Positions 35,559 through 44,542 are shown, numbered from the stretch's first letter. The stretch: DNA of 64,000 nucleotides from Alistipes megaguti (GCF_900604385.1 NZ_LR027382.1:248001-312000); one strand, 5' to 3'. Notes: generated from the letters alone by a model not told the origin. Translations and numbers: made by a program.

Positions 35559-36437
35559 ATGAAACGTATCTTCCACATACTTGCCGCTCTCTGCATCGCA
35601 CTCCCAGCCCTGGGCCAGAGCCGCGCCGAAGACTCCTTCACCGCAGCCGAAACCCCGACGGCCAACCCGCTGTCGGGCGAAACCCTCACCGACGCGTCGG
35701 TCATCACGCAGAAACAGCACTTCCTGCCCACACGCCGGCGCATCGACCGTGAAATCAACAAGATCAAGTTCGCCTACAAGGGCGAGGTGATCATGGGTCT
35801 GACAGCCTCCTACGGCACGCTGTCGAGCGACGACACCGATGTTCTGCTCATTCTGGACAACATCAATGCCGACGGATCGGTGACCACCATCAAGCCCTTC
35901 GTCGGATACTTCTACCGCGACAACCGCTGTCTGGGCGCCCGATTCGGATACAACTTCATGAGCGGTACGCTCGACCAGGGCGGACTCTTCGACCTGGGGG
36001 AGAACAACAACGTCTCGCTCAACATCCCCTATCTGGATTTCAAGAGCAGCAACTACTCGTTCGGCATCTTCCACCGCTCCTATGCGGGGCTCGACCCGAA
36101 GGGGCGCTTCGGCCTCTTCGCCGAACTCGAACTCTCGGTCTCGACCGGTACGTCGCGCTTCTCCTACGAATCCGAAGGCAAGGTCAAACAGACCTACAGC
36201 GACAACACGCAGCTCAAATTGGCCTTCAACCCCGGAGCCGCGGTCTACATCTTCCCGAATGTCTGCGCCACGCTCTCGTTCGGACTCGGCGGCATCCAGT
36301 ACACCACCGTCAACCAGCACGACGAACTGGGCAACAAGATCGGAACCCGCGAGGCCTCGAAGATGAAGTTCAAACTCAACATCCTGGCCATCAACATCGG
36401 TATGACCTTCCACATGTGGGACAAGAAAAAGAAATAA
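35559..36437 (+). CDS. Outer membrane beta-barrel protein, second paralogue
   Basis: 292 residues. Signal peptide to about LPALGQS. It shares the layout of its upstream neighbour: a polar N-terminal stretch, GEVIMGLTASYGTL, RDNRCLGARFGYNFMSG, a receptor-like pair (FGLFAELELSVSTGTSRF), PGAAVYIFPNVCATLSFGLG, and a matching C-terminus NILAINIGMTFHMW. A short Lys-rich tail ends it, which is unusual for a barrel whose last residue is commonly aromatic. It starts 12 nt after the previous stop; the next gene starts 3 nt after. Confidence 0.78.
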   Translation: MKRIFHILAALCIALPALGQSRAEDSFTAAETPTANPLSGETLTDASVITQKQHFLPTRRRIDREINKIKFAYKGEVIMGLTASYGTLSSDDTDVLLILDNINADGSVTTIKPFVGYFYRDNRCLGARFGYNFMSGTLDQGGLFDLGENNNVSLNIPYLDFKSSNYSFGIFHRSYAGLDPKGRFGLFAELELSVSTGTSRFSYESEGKVKQTYSDNTQLKLAFNPGAAVYIFPNVCATLSFGLGGIQYTTVNQHDELGNKIGTREASKMKFKLNILAINIGMTFHMWDKKKK

Positions 36438-36440
36438 CGC

Positions 36441-38195
36441 ATGAAACGACTCATCAGTTATCTGCTCGCCGGAGCGATGTTCGCCGGTACGTCGTGCATC
36501 TCCAACGATATTCCCTATCCGACGGTCGAGGTGGCCATCAACAGCCTCTCGGGGGAAGGTTTCACGGTCGCGGGCATCGATCTGGCAACCCGCACGGTGA
36601 CCCTCTCGCTCGAGGAGGCCACCGACATCCAGCAGGTCCGCATCGACGAGGTGACCTACGCCGTCACCCCCCACAACACCAACATCGACCATCAGCTCTT
36701 CATGGACAACATCCGCCCGTCGCGCCCGCTCACGGGGACGTTCGATCTGCGCATGCCGATCTACGTCACCCTGCACCTCTATCAGGACTATGAGTGGCAG
36801 ATCGTCGCCCAGCAGGAGATCACGCGAAGCTTCCGCGTCGAGGGGCAGGTCGGAGCCTCGGAGTTCGCCCTTCAGACCCGCATCGCCACGGCCTACGTCG
36901 CCAAGGATGCCGCCCGCAGCCGCGTGACCATCACCGAACTCAAGCTCGGTCCCGCCTCGACCGACGCCGTCACCACGACCTACTCCCCCACCCTGGAGGA
37001 GCTCTCCACGCTGGACTACAGCTCGCCCGAGGCCGACGATCCGACGGCCGGGACACCCCACTTCGTCGACGTCACCTGCCACGGCCGCACGGAACGCTGG
37101 GTGCTCTACGTACTGCCGACCGACAAGACGGTGCAGACCGAAGCCGTCGATGCCTGGTCGGGTGTCGTATGGCTGCGCGGTTCGGGCGTCTCGGGACAGC
37201 CGATGGGCTTCCGCTACCGCGTCGGTGAGGAGGGCGAATGGGCCGAAGTCCCCGGCGTGAAGATCGAGGGCGGAACCTTCTCGGCCGCCTTCGCCGCCGA
37301 ACCGCTGACGACCTATCAGTTCAAGTCCTACTGCGGCGACGACGAGAGCGACCCCACGACCGTCACCACCGAACGGGTCGAACAACTCCCCAACAGCGGT
37401 CTGGAGGAGTGGTCTCAGCCCGCCAAACCGTGGCTGCCGTTCCTCTCCGACCTGACCGGCAAACCGATCTCTCCCTTCTGGGGCACGGGCAACAACGGCT
37501 CGACCGCCCTGAGCGAAAAGGACAACGTCACCACCCCCGACGAGAGCACCGTACGGCCCGGATCCACGGGCACGAAATCGGCCAAACTTGCCAGCAGAAA
37601 GGTCCTCATCAAACTGGCCGCCGGCAACCTCTTCGCAGGAGAATTTGCCGCCACCAGAGGTACGGACGGCATTGTCAACTTCGGCCGGCCCTTCACGCTG
37701 CGCCCCACGGCCCTGCGCGTATGGATGAAATACAACAGTGGAAAGATCGACTTCGTGGGTTCGAACATGCCTGCCGGCGAGACGATCCAGACGGGCGATC
37801 CCGACAATGCCGCCATCTACATCGCCCTCGGAACCTGGACCAAGGAGAAATACGGCATGGGCAAGAACGGGACCGGCGACGATCAGAACGGCGGCAAACC
37901 CTTCGGAACGGACGCCTGCCCGGTGAGCATCGACACCCGCGACGTGAAGACCTTCTTCAACCCGCAGGGCGAGGATGTGATCGGCTACGGGGCACGATTC
38001 TTCTCCGAGAGTGTCGCCGACTGGACACAGATCACCATCCCGATCGACTATCGGTCGACCAACGAGGTCCCGACGCACATCATGGTCGTCTGCTCGGCTT
38101 CGCGCTGGGGCGATTACTTCACCGGCAGCAGCGAAAGCACCCTCTGGGTCGACGACTTCGAACTGATCTACACCCCCGTCGAGAGCCTCGAGTAA
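36441..38195 (+). CDS. PCMD-domain surface lipoprotein
   Basis: Last gene of the operon; 584 residues. Lipobox AGTSC (Cys about 18), then ISND. The N-terminal region (VEVAINSLSGEGFTVAGIDL) and the middle (about 100-310) are beta-rich and unassigned. The PCMD domain spans about 315-580: LEEWSQPAKPWLPF, FWGTGNNGSTALSEKD, LAAGNLFAGEFAA, NFGRPFTLRPTALRVW and the closing LWVDDFELIY. It lacks the DUF4493 opening of the other PCMD lipoprotein. It probably binds a carbohydrate or a partner on the surface, by inference from the domain name only. A strong terminator follows. Confidence 0.8.
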   Translation: MKRLISYLLAGAMFAGTSCISNDIPYPTVEVAINSLSGEGFTVAGIDLATRTVTLSLEEATDIQQVRIDEVTYAVTPHNTNIDHQLFMDNIRPSRPLTGTFDLRMPIYVTLHLYQDYEWQIVAQQEITRSFRVEGQVGASEFALQTRIATAYVAKDAARSRVTITELKLGPASTDAVTTTYSPTLEELSTLDYSSPEADDPTAGTPHFVDVTCHGRTERWVLYVLPTDKTVQTEAVDAWSGVVWLRGSGVSGQPMGFRYRVGEEGEWAEVPGVKIEGGTFSAAFAAEPLTTYQFKSYCGDDESDPTTVTTERVEQLPNSGLEEWSQPAKPWLPFLSDLTGKPISPFWGTGNNGSTALSEKDNVTTPDESTVRPGSTGTKSAKLASRKVLIKLAAGNLFAGEFAATRGTDGIVNFGRPFTLRPTALRVWMKYNSGKIDFVGSNMPAGETIQTGDPDNAAIYIALGTWTKEKYGMGKNGTGDDQNGGKPFGTDACPVSIDTRDVKTFFNPQGEDVIGYGARFFSESVADWTQITIPIDYRSTNEVPTHIMVVCSASRWGDYFTGSSESTLWVDDFELIYTPVESLE

Positions 38196-38251
38196 ACCGT
38201 CCCGAGGCCCGGCGACCGGGATGTCCCCGACGACACCCGGCCGGGTACAAA

Positions 38252-38289
38252 AAAAGGCAGCGCTTCGGATTTCCGAAGCGCTGCCTTTT
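38252..38289. terminator. Bidirectional terminator between convergent genes
   Basis: An 18-bp perfect stem (38252-38269 with 38272-38289, AAAAGGCAGCGCTTCGGA) with A and T runs on both sides. It can end both the surface-lipoprotein operon (plus) and the lytic transglycosylase gene (minus). Confidence 0.92.
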
Positions 38290-38306
38290 CGATTATCTGT
38301 CGGGGA

Positions 38307-38999
38307 TTACCTCCCGGCAATGCGACAGTACTTGTCGTAGCGTCCTAACACATCATCCACATAAGCCAGGGTCTGACGGCTGCCGGTAAACCGGCCGCAC
38401 TTGACCACCTCGTTCTCATAGTATTCGGGCTCGGCCTTCAGCGTCAGATAGCGAGCCACCACCTCCCACGAGTTGGGGTCCTCGCCGTGCACGCGGGCCA
38501 GGCGCCGCGCATCGCTCACATGGCCGATTCCTCCGTTGTAGGAGGCCAGCACGATGCTCATACGGTCCTTCTCAGGGGTCCCCTCCGGGAGTCGGAGGGT
38601 CGACTGAATCTCCGTCATCAGTTTGTTGGCCAGCCAGATATTGGTTGCGGGATCGGCGATCCGTTCGGTCGGGATCTCGAAATGGCGGGCCACCGAGGGC
38701 ATGATCTGCATCAGTCCGCACGCCCCGCTGCGCGACGTAAGGTCGGGCATGAAGCGCGATTCGTGGTAGGCAATGGCGCTCATCAGACGCCAGTCATGAC
38801 CCTCCTCCTCGCTGATACGGCGAATCAGGTTGTCATAGGCCGAAATCACATACTTGCCCTCGGCAAGGGGTGCATAGCCGATTTCGGCCTCATCGTTCAG
38901 CGACTGATCCGTCACGGGAGCGCTGAAGTGGGCATTAAAGCCGTAAAATGTCGTAAAAATGGTTAAGAACGCAAACGTTAAAACCGTCTTTTTCAGCAT
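38307..38999 (-). CDS. SLT-type lytic transglycosylase
   Basis: Cleaves peptidoglycan with formation of 1,6-anhydro ends. It has 230 residues: an N-terminal hydrophobic signal/anchor (LTFAFLTIFTTFYGF) and then the goose-lysozyme-like SLT domain. The catalytic glutamate is E80 (IAYHESRF). SRSGACGLMQIMP and the YNGGIGHV motif follow. It resembles the catalytic half of MltF without the solute-binding domain. No lipobox, so it is either membrane-anchored or secreted. It has the porin gene upstream (44-nt gap). Confidence 0.92.
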   Translation of the reverse strand: MLKKTVLTFAFLTIFTTFYGFNAHFSAPVTDQSLNDEAEIGYAPLAEGKYVISAYDNLIRRISEEEGHDWRLMSAIAYHESRFMPDLTSRSGACGLMQIMPSVARHFEIPTERIADPATNIWLANKLMTEIQSTLRLPEGTPEKDRMSIVLASYNGGIGHVSDARRLARVHGEDPNSWEVVARYLTLKAEPEYYENEVVKCGRFTGSRQTLAYVDDVLGRYDKYCRIAGR

Positions 39000-39043
39000 A
39001 AAATGTTGTTTTGCGGGCAGCTTATACCGCGCAGAACAGCACG

Positions 39044-41185
39044 CTAATCATAGAATCCCCAGGAGATGCCGATCTTGAACATACCCGGATTGAGCGGGTA
39101 ACGGGCTGCCGAGAAATACTCTCCGTTTCCGAACAGTCCCTTGTTCACATGCTGATATTTCAGGAAGATCCGCATTCTCTTCCACTTCGCCATCACGAAG
39201 GCGTCCAGGTAGGGATAGTTTCCCACCTCCTCTTCGCGCTGGTTGTAGTACACCGACAGTGCCGGATTGTAGCCGGGCGCATAGTAACGCGTGTTATAGC
39301 GTCCGTCGAGTCCGATCTGCAGGCGCAGTACGTCGCGCACCACCCAGAATTCGTAGTAATACGACAGGAAGGCGCTCAGAAGCGGCACGGGCACAACCTC
39401 TTGATTCGTGCTCCACTGCAACAATACCCTGTGGTCCAAATGAAGTCCGCCGAGGCGGAAATCCTTGCGGGCATACACGCTCGTGAGGCTTACGCTTCCA
39501 TTGTCCTGGGCGACGTTGCTGTCCGATCCGTAGTAGATCTTGTTCGTCACGACGCCCTGCCAGGCTCCGACTTCGAATGCGTAGTCGGGAACCGAAAACT
39601 TGACCTCCAACCGAGTCTCATTCTCCTTGTTCAAAGGAGTGTCCCATATATAATGGTTCGAGAATAGATTCTCCTGCCAGTAGGTTGGCGAGCGGCGCTC
39701 CATCGTGAAGCGGCCTTCGAGAATCAGGGGGTGTCCGCGGAGATAACCCGTCAGAGCGAGGTGCGCTCCCACGCTCAGGTCTCCGCCTCTGTATCCCGAC
39801 GGGTAGAACTTCAGGTTCCCGTCCCAGTCGACATACTTCTTTATCTTGCCGCTGACGGAGCCGTAGGCAAACCAGCTGGTCTTGCGTTCGGTCGTATAAC
39901 GCCCCGTCAGGTAATCGTCCAGTTTGAATTGCGAGTAGGTGTGCAGGTCGAGGCCCACACCCGCGTCAATCGTTCCGACCACGCCGTTCCGGTCCCAGGG
40001 CTGCGCCTGGACGAAGACCCGGTTGGAGATGACCCGTTCGTAGATCGAGTCGCGCGTCTCCACCGGATTGATGTACCAGTGGTCGTAGTAGTTGTGTTCC
40101 GCGGAGACGAACTGTCCGTTCTCGTCGCGATGGTCGCGCTCGTTGGTGTAGGGCTTGTTCAGATCCGTATAGATCTTGCTCCACGAACTGTACTCGAACG
40201 AGTGGCCGATGTAGACGGCCGACAGACCGGCCATCGAAAAGTCACTCTCGGTCAGACGCTGCAGCGGAATACCGTAGGACTGCGTCAGGAAGAAGCCGTT
40301 GTTGCGGTAGACATTCTTCGCCTCGGCATCGGCCAGACGCATCGGTACGCCCGAGGGCATGCTGAACGTCGTGTCGGCGATGGCCCATTTGCCCACCACG
40401 CCGCCGTTTTCCTGCTGTTCGATGTGGTTGTTGTAGTAAGCCGCATGAACCGAATAACGGCGTCCCGTATGGCTGAAGGCCAGCGAGAGGTTGTGGTTCT
40501 TGGTCCGCGACCAGAGGTAGAGTCCGCGGGTGCCGCGCGACTTGTAGTCGACGTTGAAGCCCGTCGTCGGCGAGATGTTCTGGGCCACCATGATGCCGAA
40601 ATTCTCCTCGCGGTAACGCTTCTGGCCCGACTCCGCGTAACTCATCCGGATCATCGGCCGCTTCGTGTTGTAGAAGGGGACGTTCTCCATATCGTAGGTG
40701 TACGCGTAGTAGGGACTCGCAAAACTGAAGTCAAAGAACTGCGGCCGTCGGAAGTAGTTGAGCGGCAGTGACGTTTGTCCCAGCGCGCCCTGGGCGATGT
40801 CGCCCACATCCTCGCGATAGAACGGATAGTCGATCCGGTAATCGGTCAGGGTGGTATCCAACGGGCCGATCTCCACGCGGTTGAAATCGCGCTTCACGTG
40901 CCACATGAAGTTATTCAGCGCGCGGATCGAGTCGTTGAAGAAATAGGACTCCAACGGCTTGCGGATTTTCCGTTCCTTTTTGGTGGTGTCCTGCTGTTGC
41001 TGGCCCTCTTCGTCGTCCTCGGTCTGTTCGTAGGGGTTCGAGCCGTAGAGCGCACCGCTCTGTCCGTTCTGCATGGCCCGCCGCAGGGTGCTGGCATCGA
41101 AGCCCTGGGCGTGCAGCGCCGCGGGGACGGCCATCAGCAGACCGAGCAGCAGCAAGGGCAATATGCGCTTCGTAAGTCCCGACAT
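39044..41185 (-). CDS. Putative porin (Porin_10 family)
   Basis: Large outer membrane barrel of 713 residues. Start ATG 41185 is preferred to the upstream TTG at 41194. The signal peptide (LLLLGLLMAVPAALHAQ) is followed by a polar Gln/Asp/Glu-rich stretch (about 45-70), then the family-typical IEIGPLDTTLTDYRIDYPFY and YNTKRPMIRMSYAESGQK. The remainder is beta strands to the C-terminus MFKIGISWGFYD, ending in an aromatic-rich strand. A promoter with perfect spacing lies just upstream (41212-41242). Confidence 0.85.
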   Translation of the reverse strand: MSGLTKRILPLLLLGLLMAVPAALHAQGFDASTLRRAMQNGQSGALYGSNPYEQTEDDEEGQQQQDTTKKERKIRKPLESYFFNDSIRALNNFMWHVKRDFNRVEIGPLDTTLTDYRIDYPFYREDVGDIAQGALGQTSLPLNYFRRPQFFDFSFASPYYAYTYDMENVPFYNTKRPMIRMSYAESGQKRYREENFGIMVAQNISPTTGFNVDYKSRGTRGLYLWSRTKNHNLSLAFSHTGRRYSVHAAYYNNHIEQQENGGVVGKWAIADTTFSMPSGVPMRLADAEAKNVYRNNGFFLTQSYGIPLQRLTESDFSMAGLSAVYIGHSFEYSSWSKIYTDLNKPYTNERDHRDENGQFVSAEHNYYDHWYINPVETRDSIYERVISNRVFVQAQPWDRNGVVGTIDAGVGLDLHTYSQFKLDDYLTGRYTTERKTSWFAYGSVSGKIKKYVDWDGNLKFYPSGYRGGDLSVGAHLALTGYLRGHPLILEGRFTMERRSPTYWQENLFSNHYIWDTPLNKENETRLEVKFSVPDYAFEVGAWQGVVTNKIYYGSDSNVAQDNGSVSLTSVYARKDFRLGGLHLDHRVLLQWSTNQEVVPVPLLSAFLSYYYEFWVVRDVLRLQIGLDGRYNTRYYAPGYNPALSVYYNQREEEVGNYPYLDAFVMAKWKRMRIFLKYQHVNKGLFGNGEYFSAARYPLNPGMFKIGISWGFYD

Positions 41186-41211
41186 CACTACCAAAGAGCG
41201 GAAAACCGCGG

Positions 41212-41242
41212 CAAAGATAATTAAAATTTTTTAATTTTGCAA
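41212..41242 (-). promoter_or_regulatory. Promoter of the porin gene
   Basis: Minus-strand TTG (41240-41242), 20 nt, TATCTTTG (41212-41219), ending 27 nt before the ATG. Confidence 0.7.
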
Positions 41243-41962
41243 CTATTTCTCTTTCCTACAGTCCGTTGCGGGGCTCGCGAAGTGTTTCACGGCCGAGATC
41301 AGGACGTAGATCACGACGATGAGCGGAATGGCCCGCCCGCCCAGCGCGACGAGCAGTACGGCGCTCACGGCCAGGAACGTATAACGCAGTTCGTTCCCGG
41401 CCCAGCCGAAGCCGTGGAACTTCAGGGCGAACATCCGCAGGTCGGAGACCATCAGCCAGGCGGCACCGAGTGCCACCAGCACGAGGCTCTCGCGCGAAAA
41501 GACCATGCCGTAGCGCTCGACCAGCAACCCAAGCGAAGCGCAGAGCATCGCGGCGGCCGGGATCGGCAGTCCGAGGAACTCCGAACGCTGCGTATCGTCG
41601 ATATTGAAGCGTGCCAGGCGCAGCGCCCCGAAGGCGGCGTAGAGGAAGATCACCAGCGCCACGGCACCGTCGGGCAGCCAGTATCCGGGCATTGCGCCAT
41701 AGAGGGCGTACATCACCGCCGCGGGAGCCAGTCCGAAGGAGATGTCGTCGGCCAGGGAATCGAGCTGCAGCCCAATGGGCGAATCCTGATGCAGCAATCG
41801 TGCGACGAAGCCGTCGAAAAAGTCGAATACGGCGGCCAGCACGATGAGTGCAAAGGCCAGCGTCAGAGAGCCCCATGCCAGGGCCGAAACGGTCGCCACA
41901 GCACCGCAGAGCAGGTTGGCCAGCGTGAGCAGATTGGGTATCGTGAACAGTCTGATCTTCAT
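41243..41962 (-). CDS. pssA: CDP-diacylglycerol-serine O-phosphatidyltransferase
   Basis: Makes phosphatidylserine from CDP-diacylglycerol and serine, the route to phosphatidylethanolamine. It has 239 residues from the ATG at 41962, with multiple membrane helices. The CDP-alcohol phosphotransferase signature is present at about residues 45-75: FDFFDGFVARLL, then QLDSLADDISFGLAP, i.e. the D-G-A-R-x8-G-x3-D-x3-D layout. It is divergent from the mannose-1-phosphate guanylyltransferase gene, with -7 boxes facing away from each other 12 nt apart. The longer open frame in this phase (to 43117) is antisense to other genes and is rejected. Confidence 0.9.
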   Translation of the reverse strand: MKIRLFTIPNLLTLANLLCGAVATVSALAWGSLTLAFALIVLAAVFDFFDGFVARLLHQDSPIGLQLDSLADDISFGLAPAAVMYALYGAMPGYWLPDGAVALVIFLYAAFGALRLARFNIDDTQRSEFLGLPIPAAAMLCASLGLLVERYGMVFSRESLVLVALGAAWLMVSDLRMFALKFHGFGWAGNELRYTFLAVSAVLLVALGGRAIPLIVVIYVLISAVKHFASPATDCRKEK

Positions 41963-41995
41963 TTCCGGACAGAAATTAATCACTCCAATAGGCGG

Positions 41996-42023
41996 CAAAG
42001 TTACGAAAATATTTTTATCTTTG
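41996..42023. promoter_or_regulatory. Overlapping divergent -7 boxes of pssA and manC
   Basis: TAACTTTG on the minus strand (41996-42003, for pssA) and TATCTTTG on the plus strand (42016-42023, for the guanylyltransferase) are 12 nt apart. Each promoter's -33 region must overlap the other's -7 box. Confidence 0.6.
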
Positions 42024-42049
42024 TCGATGTTAACTCCATATAATAACTT

Positions 42050-43123
42050 ATGGCAAGCAATAAATATTGTGTCATCATGGCGGGAGGTATCGGAACCCGT
42101 TTCTGGCCCAAAAGCCGCCAGTCGATGCCCAAACAGTTCCTCGACATCCTCGGAACAGGCAAGTCCTTCATCCGCCACACCTACGAACGCTTTGCAAAAA
42201 TCGTCCCGCCGGAGAACTTCCTCGTGGTGACCAACGACAAATACAAACACCTCGTGCTGGAGCACATCCCCGAGATCGACGAGCGGCAGGTGCTCTGCGA
42301 ACCCGTCGGGCGCAATACGGCCCCCTGCATCGCCTATGCCGCCTATACGCTCATGAAGCTCAACCCCGAGGCCGAGATGATCGTCACCCCGTCGGACCAC
42401 CTGATCTTCAACGAGGACGACTTCCGCGCCATCATTCAGGAGTGTATCACCTTCGCCTCGGAGCACGACGCCCTGATGACCGTCGGCATCAAGCCCACCC
42501 GCCCCGATACGGGCTACGGGTACATTCAGGTCTCGGACTCGAAGCCCATCAGCAAGGTGAAGTGCTTCACCGAAAAACCCAACCTCGAACTGGCCCAGAC
42601 CTTCGTCCAGTGCGGCGAGTTCTTCTGGAACTCGGGCATCTTCATCTGGAAAGTGCGCTCGATCATCGAAGCCTTCGAGAAGTACCTCCCCGAACACCAC
42701 GCCCTCTTCAGCAGCGTGATGCAGGCCGTCGGCACGCCCGACGAACGGCGCGTCGTGGAGATCGCCTTCTCGGAGTGCCGCGCCATCTCGATCGACTACG
42801 GCATCATGGAGAAGGCCGACAACGTCTACGTACGCTGCGGCGAGTTCGGCTGGAGCGACGTCGGCACCTGGGGCTCCGTCTACCAGCACTCGCGCAAGGA
42901 CCGCTATGCCAATGCCGTCCCCGAGGAGGGGTGCTACCTCTACGACACGCGCTCGTCGATCGTCTCGCTGCCCAAGGGGAAGATCGCCGTCATCAGCGGC
43001 CTGAAGGAGTACATCGTCGTCGACACGGACGACGTACTGATGATCTGCCCCCGCTCCGAGGAGCAGAATATCAAGAAATTCATCGACGAAGTGAAGTTCC
43101 ACAATGGTGACAAGCATATCTGA
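42050..43123 (+). CDS. manC: Mannose-1-phosphate guanylyltransferase
   Basis: Makes GDP-mannose for glycan synthesis (LPS, capsule, glycoproteins). It has 357 residues. The nucleotidyltransferase signature IMAGGIGTRFWPKSR is at about residues 9-23, with the KQFLDIL segment after it, then EPVGRNTAPCIAYA and TPSDHLIF. FTEKPNLELAQTF and EFGWSDVGTW complete the family motifs. It lacks the C-terminal isomerase domain of bifunctional ManC. The end overlaps murF by 20 nt. Confidence 0.93.
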   Translation: MASNKYCVIMAGGIGTRFWPKSRQSMPKQFLDILGTGKSFIRHTYERFAKIVPPENFLVVTNDKYKHLVLEHIPEIDERQVLCEPVGRNTAPCIAYAAYTLMKLNPEAEMIVTPSDHLIFNEDDFRAIIQECITFASEHDALMTVGIKPTRPDTGYGYIQVSDSKPISKVKCFTEKPNLELAQTFVQCGEFFWNSGIFIWKVRSIIEAFEKYLPEHHALFSSVMQAVGTPDERRVVEIAFSECRAISIDYGIMEKADNVYVRCGEFGWSDVGTWGSVYQHSRKDRYANAVPEEGCYLYDTRSSIVSLPKGKIAVISGLKEYIVVDTDDVLMICPRSEEQNIKKFIDEVKFHNGDKHI

Positions 43124-44360
43124 TCTCTACGAACTCTTCCGTTCGCATCCGCACGTCTCGACCGACACGCGGCGCATCGAGCCCGATTCGATCTTCTTCG
43201 CCCTCAGGGGGGCCAACTTTGACGGCAACCGCTTTGCCGCCGAGGCGCTCGAAAAGGGGGCCGCGGCAGCCGTCATCGACGATCCGGCGGCGCTCGCCGA
43301 CCCGCGCATGAGGCTGGTCGACAACACACTGACGGCCCTTCAGGAGCTGGCCCGACAGCACCGCCGCACGCTCGGCATTCCGATTCTGGCCATCTCGGGC
43401 AGCAGCGGCAAAACCACCACCAAGGAGCTCATTGCCCGCGTGCTGGCCGCCCGTTACAGGGTCTACGCCACGCAGGGCAATCTGAACAACCACATCGGCG
43501 TGCCGCTGACGCTGCTCGCAATGCCCCCCGAAACGGAATTCGGCATCGTCGAGATGGGGGCCAGCGCCCAGGGTGAAATCGCACAGCTGGCTTCGATCGC
43601 CGAACCGGACTACGGCCTGCTGACCAACATCGGACGGGCCCATCTCGGCGGTTTCGGCGGCCCGGAAGGGGTGCGGCGCGGCAAGGGCGAACTGTTCGAC
43701 TATCTGGCCGCACACGGCGGCCGCGCCTTCGTCCTCTCGGACGACGAAACGCTCAACTCGATGGCCGCCGAACGCGAATCGTTGGCCGTGGAGTACTATC
43801 CGGCATCGCTGGCCGACGGCTTCGAGACCCATCTGGAGGGTAACTACAACCGCTTCAACGTGGCAGCAGCCGTGGCCGTGGGACGCTGGTTCGGGGTCTC
43901 CGATCAGAAGATCCACCGCGCCGTGGCCGACTACGTGCCGGACAACCACCGCTCGCAACGCATCGAAACCCGTCGCAATACGGTCATCGCCGACTGCTAC
44001 AACGCCAACCCGGGCAGCATGCGCGCCGCCATCGAGAATCTCCTTGCGGAGGAGCTCGGCGAACGCAAACACCGCGTGTTGATTCTGGGCGACATGCTCG
44101 AGCTGGGCGAATGGTCGCTCTCCGAACACGGCACCATCATCCGGCAGGCGGCCCGGGACCCCGAGGCCGAACTGATCCTCGTCGGCGGGGAGTTTGCCCG
44201 GGCCTATGCGGCTCTGCCGGAAAAACCGGCCCGCGTGACGCTCTGCCCTTCGTGCGAAGAGTTGCGCCACCTGCTGCAGACGGCGCCCGTCGACGATGCG
44301 CTGGTGCTCGTCAAGGGCTCGCACGGCATCGGTCTGGAGAAGATCCTCGATCTTCTATAG
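43104..44360 (+). CDS. murF: UDP-N-acetylmuramoyl-tripeptide-D-alanyl-D-alanine ligase
   Basis: Last cytoplasmic Mur ligase of peptidoglycan synthesis. It has 418 residues. N-terminal UDP-MurNAc-binding domain (VSTDTRRIEPDSIFFALRGA). Central ATPase with GSSGKTTTKELIARVL (about residues 96-111), TQGNLNNHIGVPLTLL and the lysine-bearing region. C-terminal domain with IADCYNANPGSM and LGDMLELG. Its ATG lies inside the manC coding end (20-nt overlap), which implies translational coupling. Not in a dcw-type cluster here. Confidence 0.95.
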   Translation: MVTSISDLYELFRSHPHVSTDTRRIEPDSIFFALRGANFDGNRFAAEALEKGAAAAVIDDPAALADPRMRLVDNTLTALQELARQHRRTLGIPILAISGSSGKTTTKELIARVLAARYRVYATQGNLNNHIGVPLTLLAMPPETEFGIVEMGASAQGEIAQLASIAEPDYGLLTNIGRAHLGGFGGPEGVRRGKGELFDYLAAHGGRAFVLSDDETLNSMAAERESLAVEYYPASLADGFETHLEGNYNRFNVAAAVAVGRWFGVSDQKIHRAVADYVPDNHRSQRIETRRNTVIADCYNANPGSMRAAIENLLAEELGERKHRVLILGDMLELGEWSLSEHGTIIRQAARDPEAELILVGGEFARAYAALPEKPARVTLCPSCEELRHLLQTAPVDDALVLVKGSHGIGLEKILDLL

Positions 44361-44440
44361 CAGCCGAACGCCTCAAACCGCGAAAACGGCCCGTACGAAA
44401 TCCATTGACCGGAATCCGGCCATCCGACCCGGAAAGAGAG

Positions 44441-44469
44441 GCCCCGCACCGCAAGTGCCGGGGCTTTTT
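44441..44469 (+). terminator. Terminator after murF
   Basis: Stem GCCCCG-CAC with GTG-CCGGGGC (44441-44449 with 44455-44464, one bulged base), followed by TTTTT. It lies 80 nt after the murF stop. Confidence 0.75.
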
Positions 44470-44493
44470 CGTGGGTTTTTCCGATTATTTTGC

Positions 44494-44501
44494 TATTTTT
44501 G
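44494..44501 (+). promoter_or_regulatory. -7 box of the MazG-like/OPT unit
   Basis: TATTTTTG, a perfect TAnnTTTG, 41 nt before the ATG at 44543. No good -33 TTTG is seen. Confidence 0.5.
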
Positions 44502-44542
44502 CCATCAATAATAAAAAGACCAAACGTAACAACATTTTCCTA

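Noticed and set aside
41963..43117. Extended N-terminus for PssA
   Set aside because: It lies antisense to manC, and pssA has its own promoter and start at 41962.
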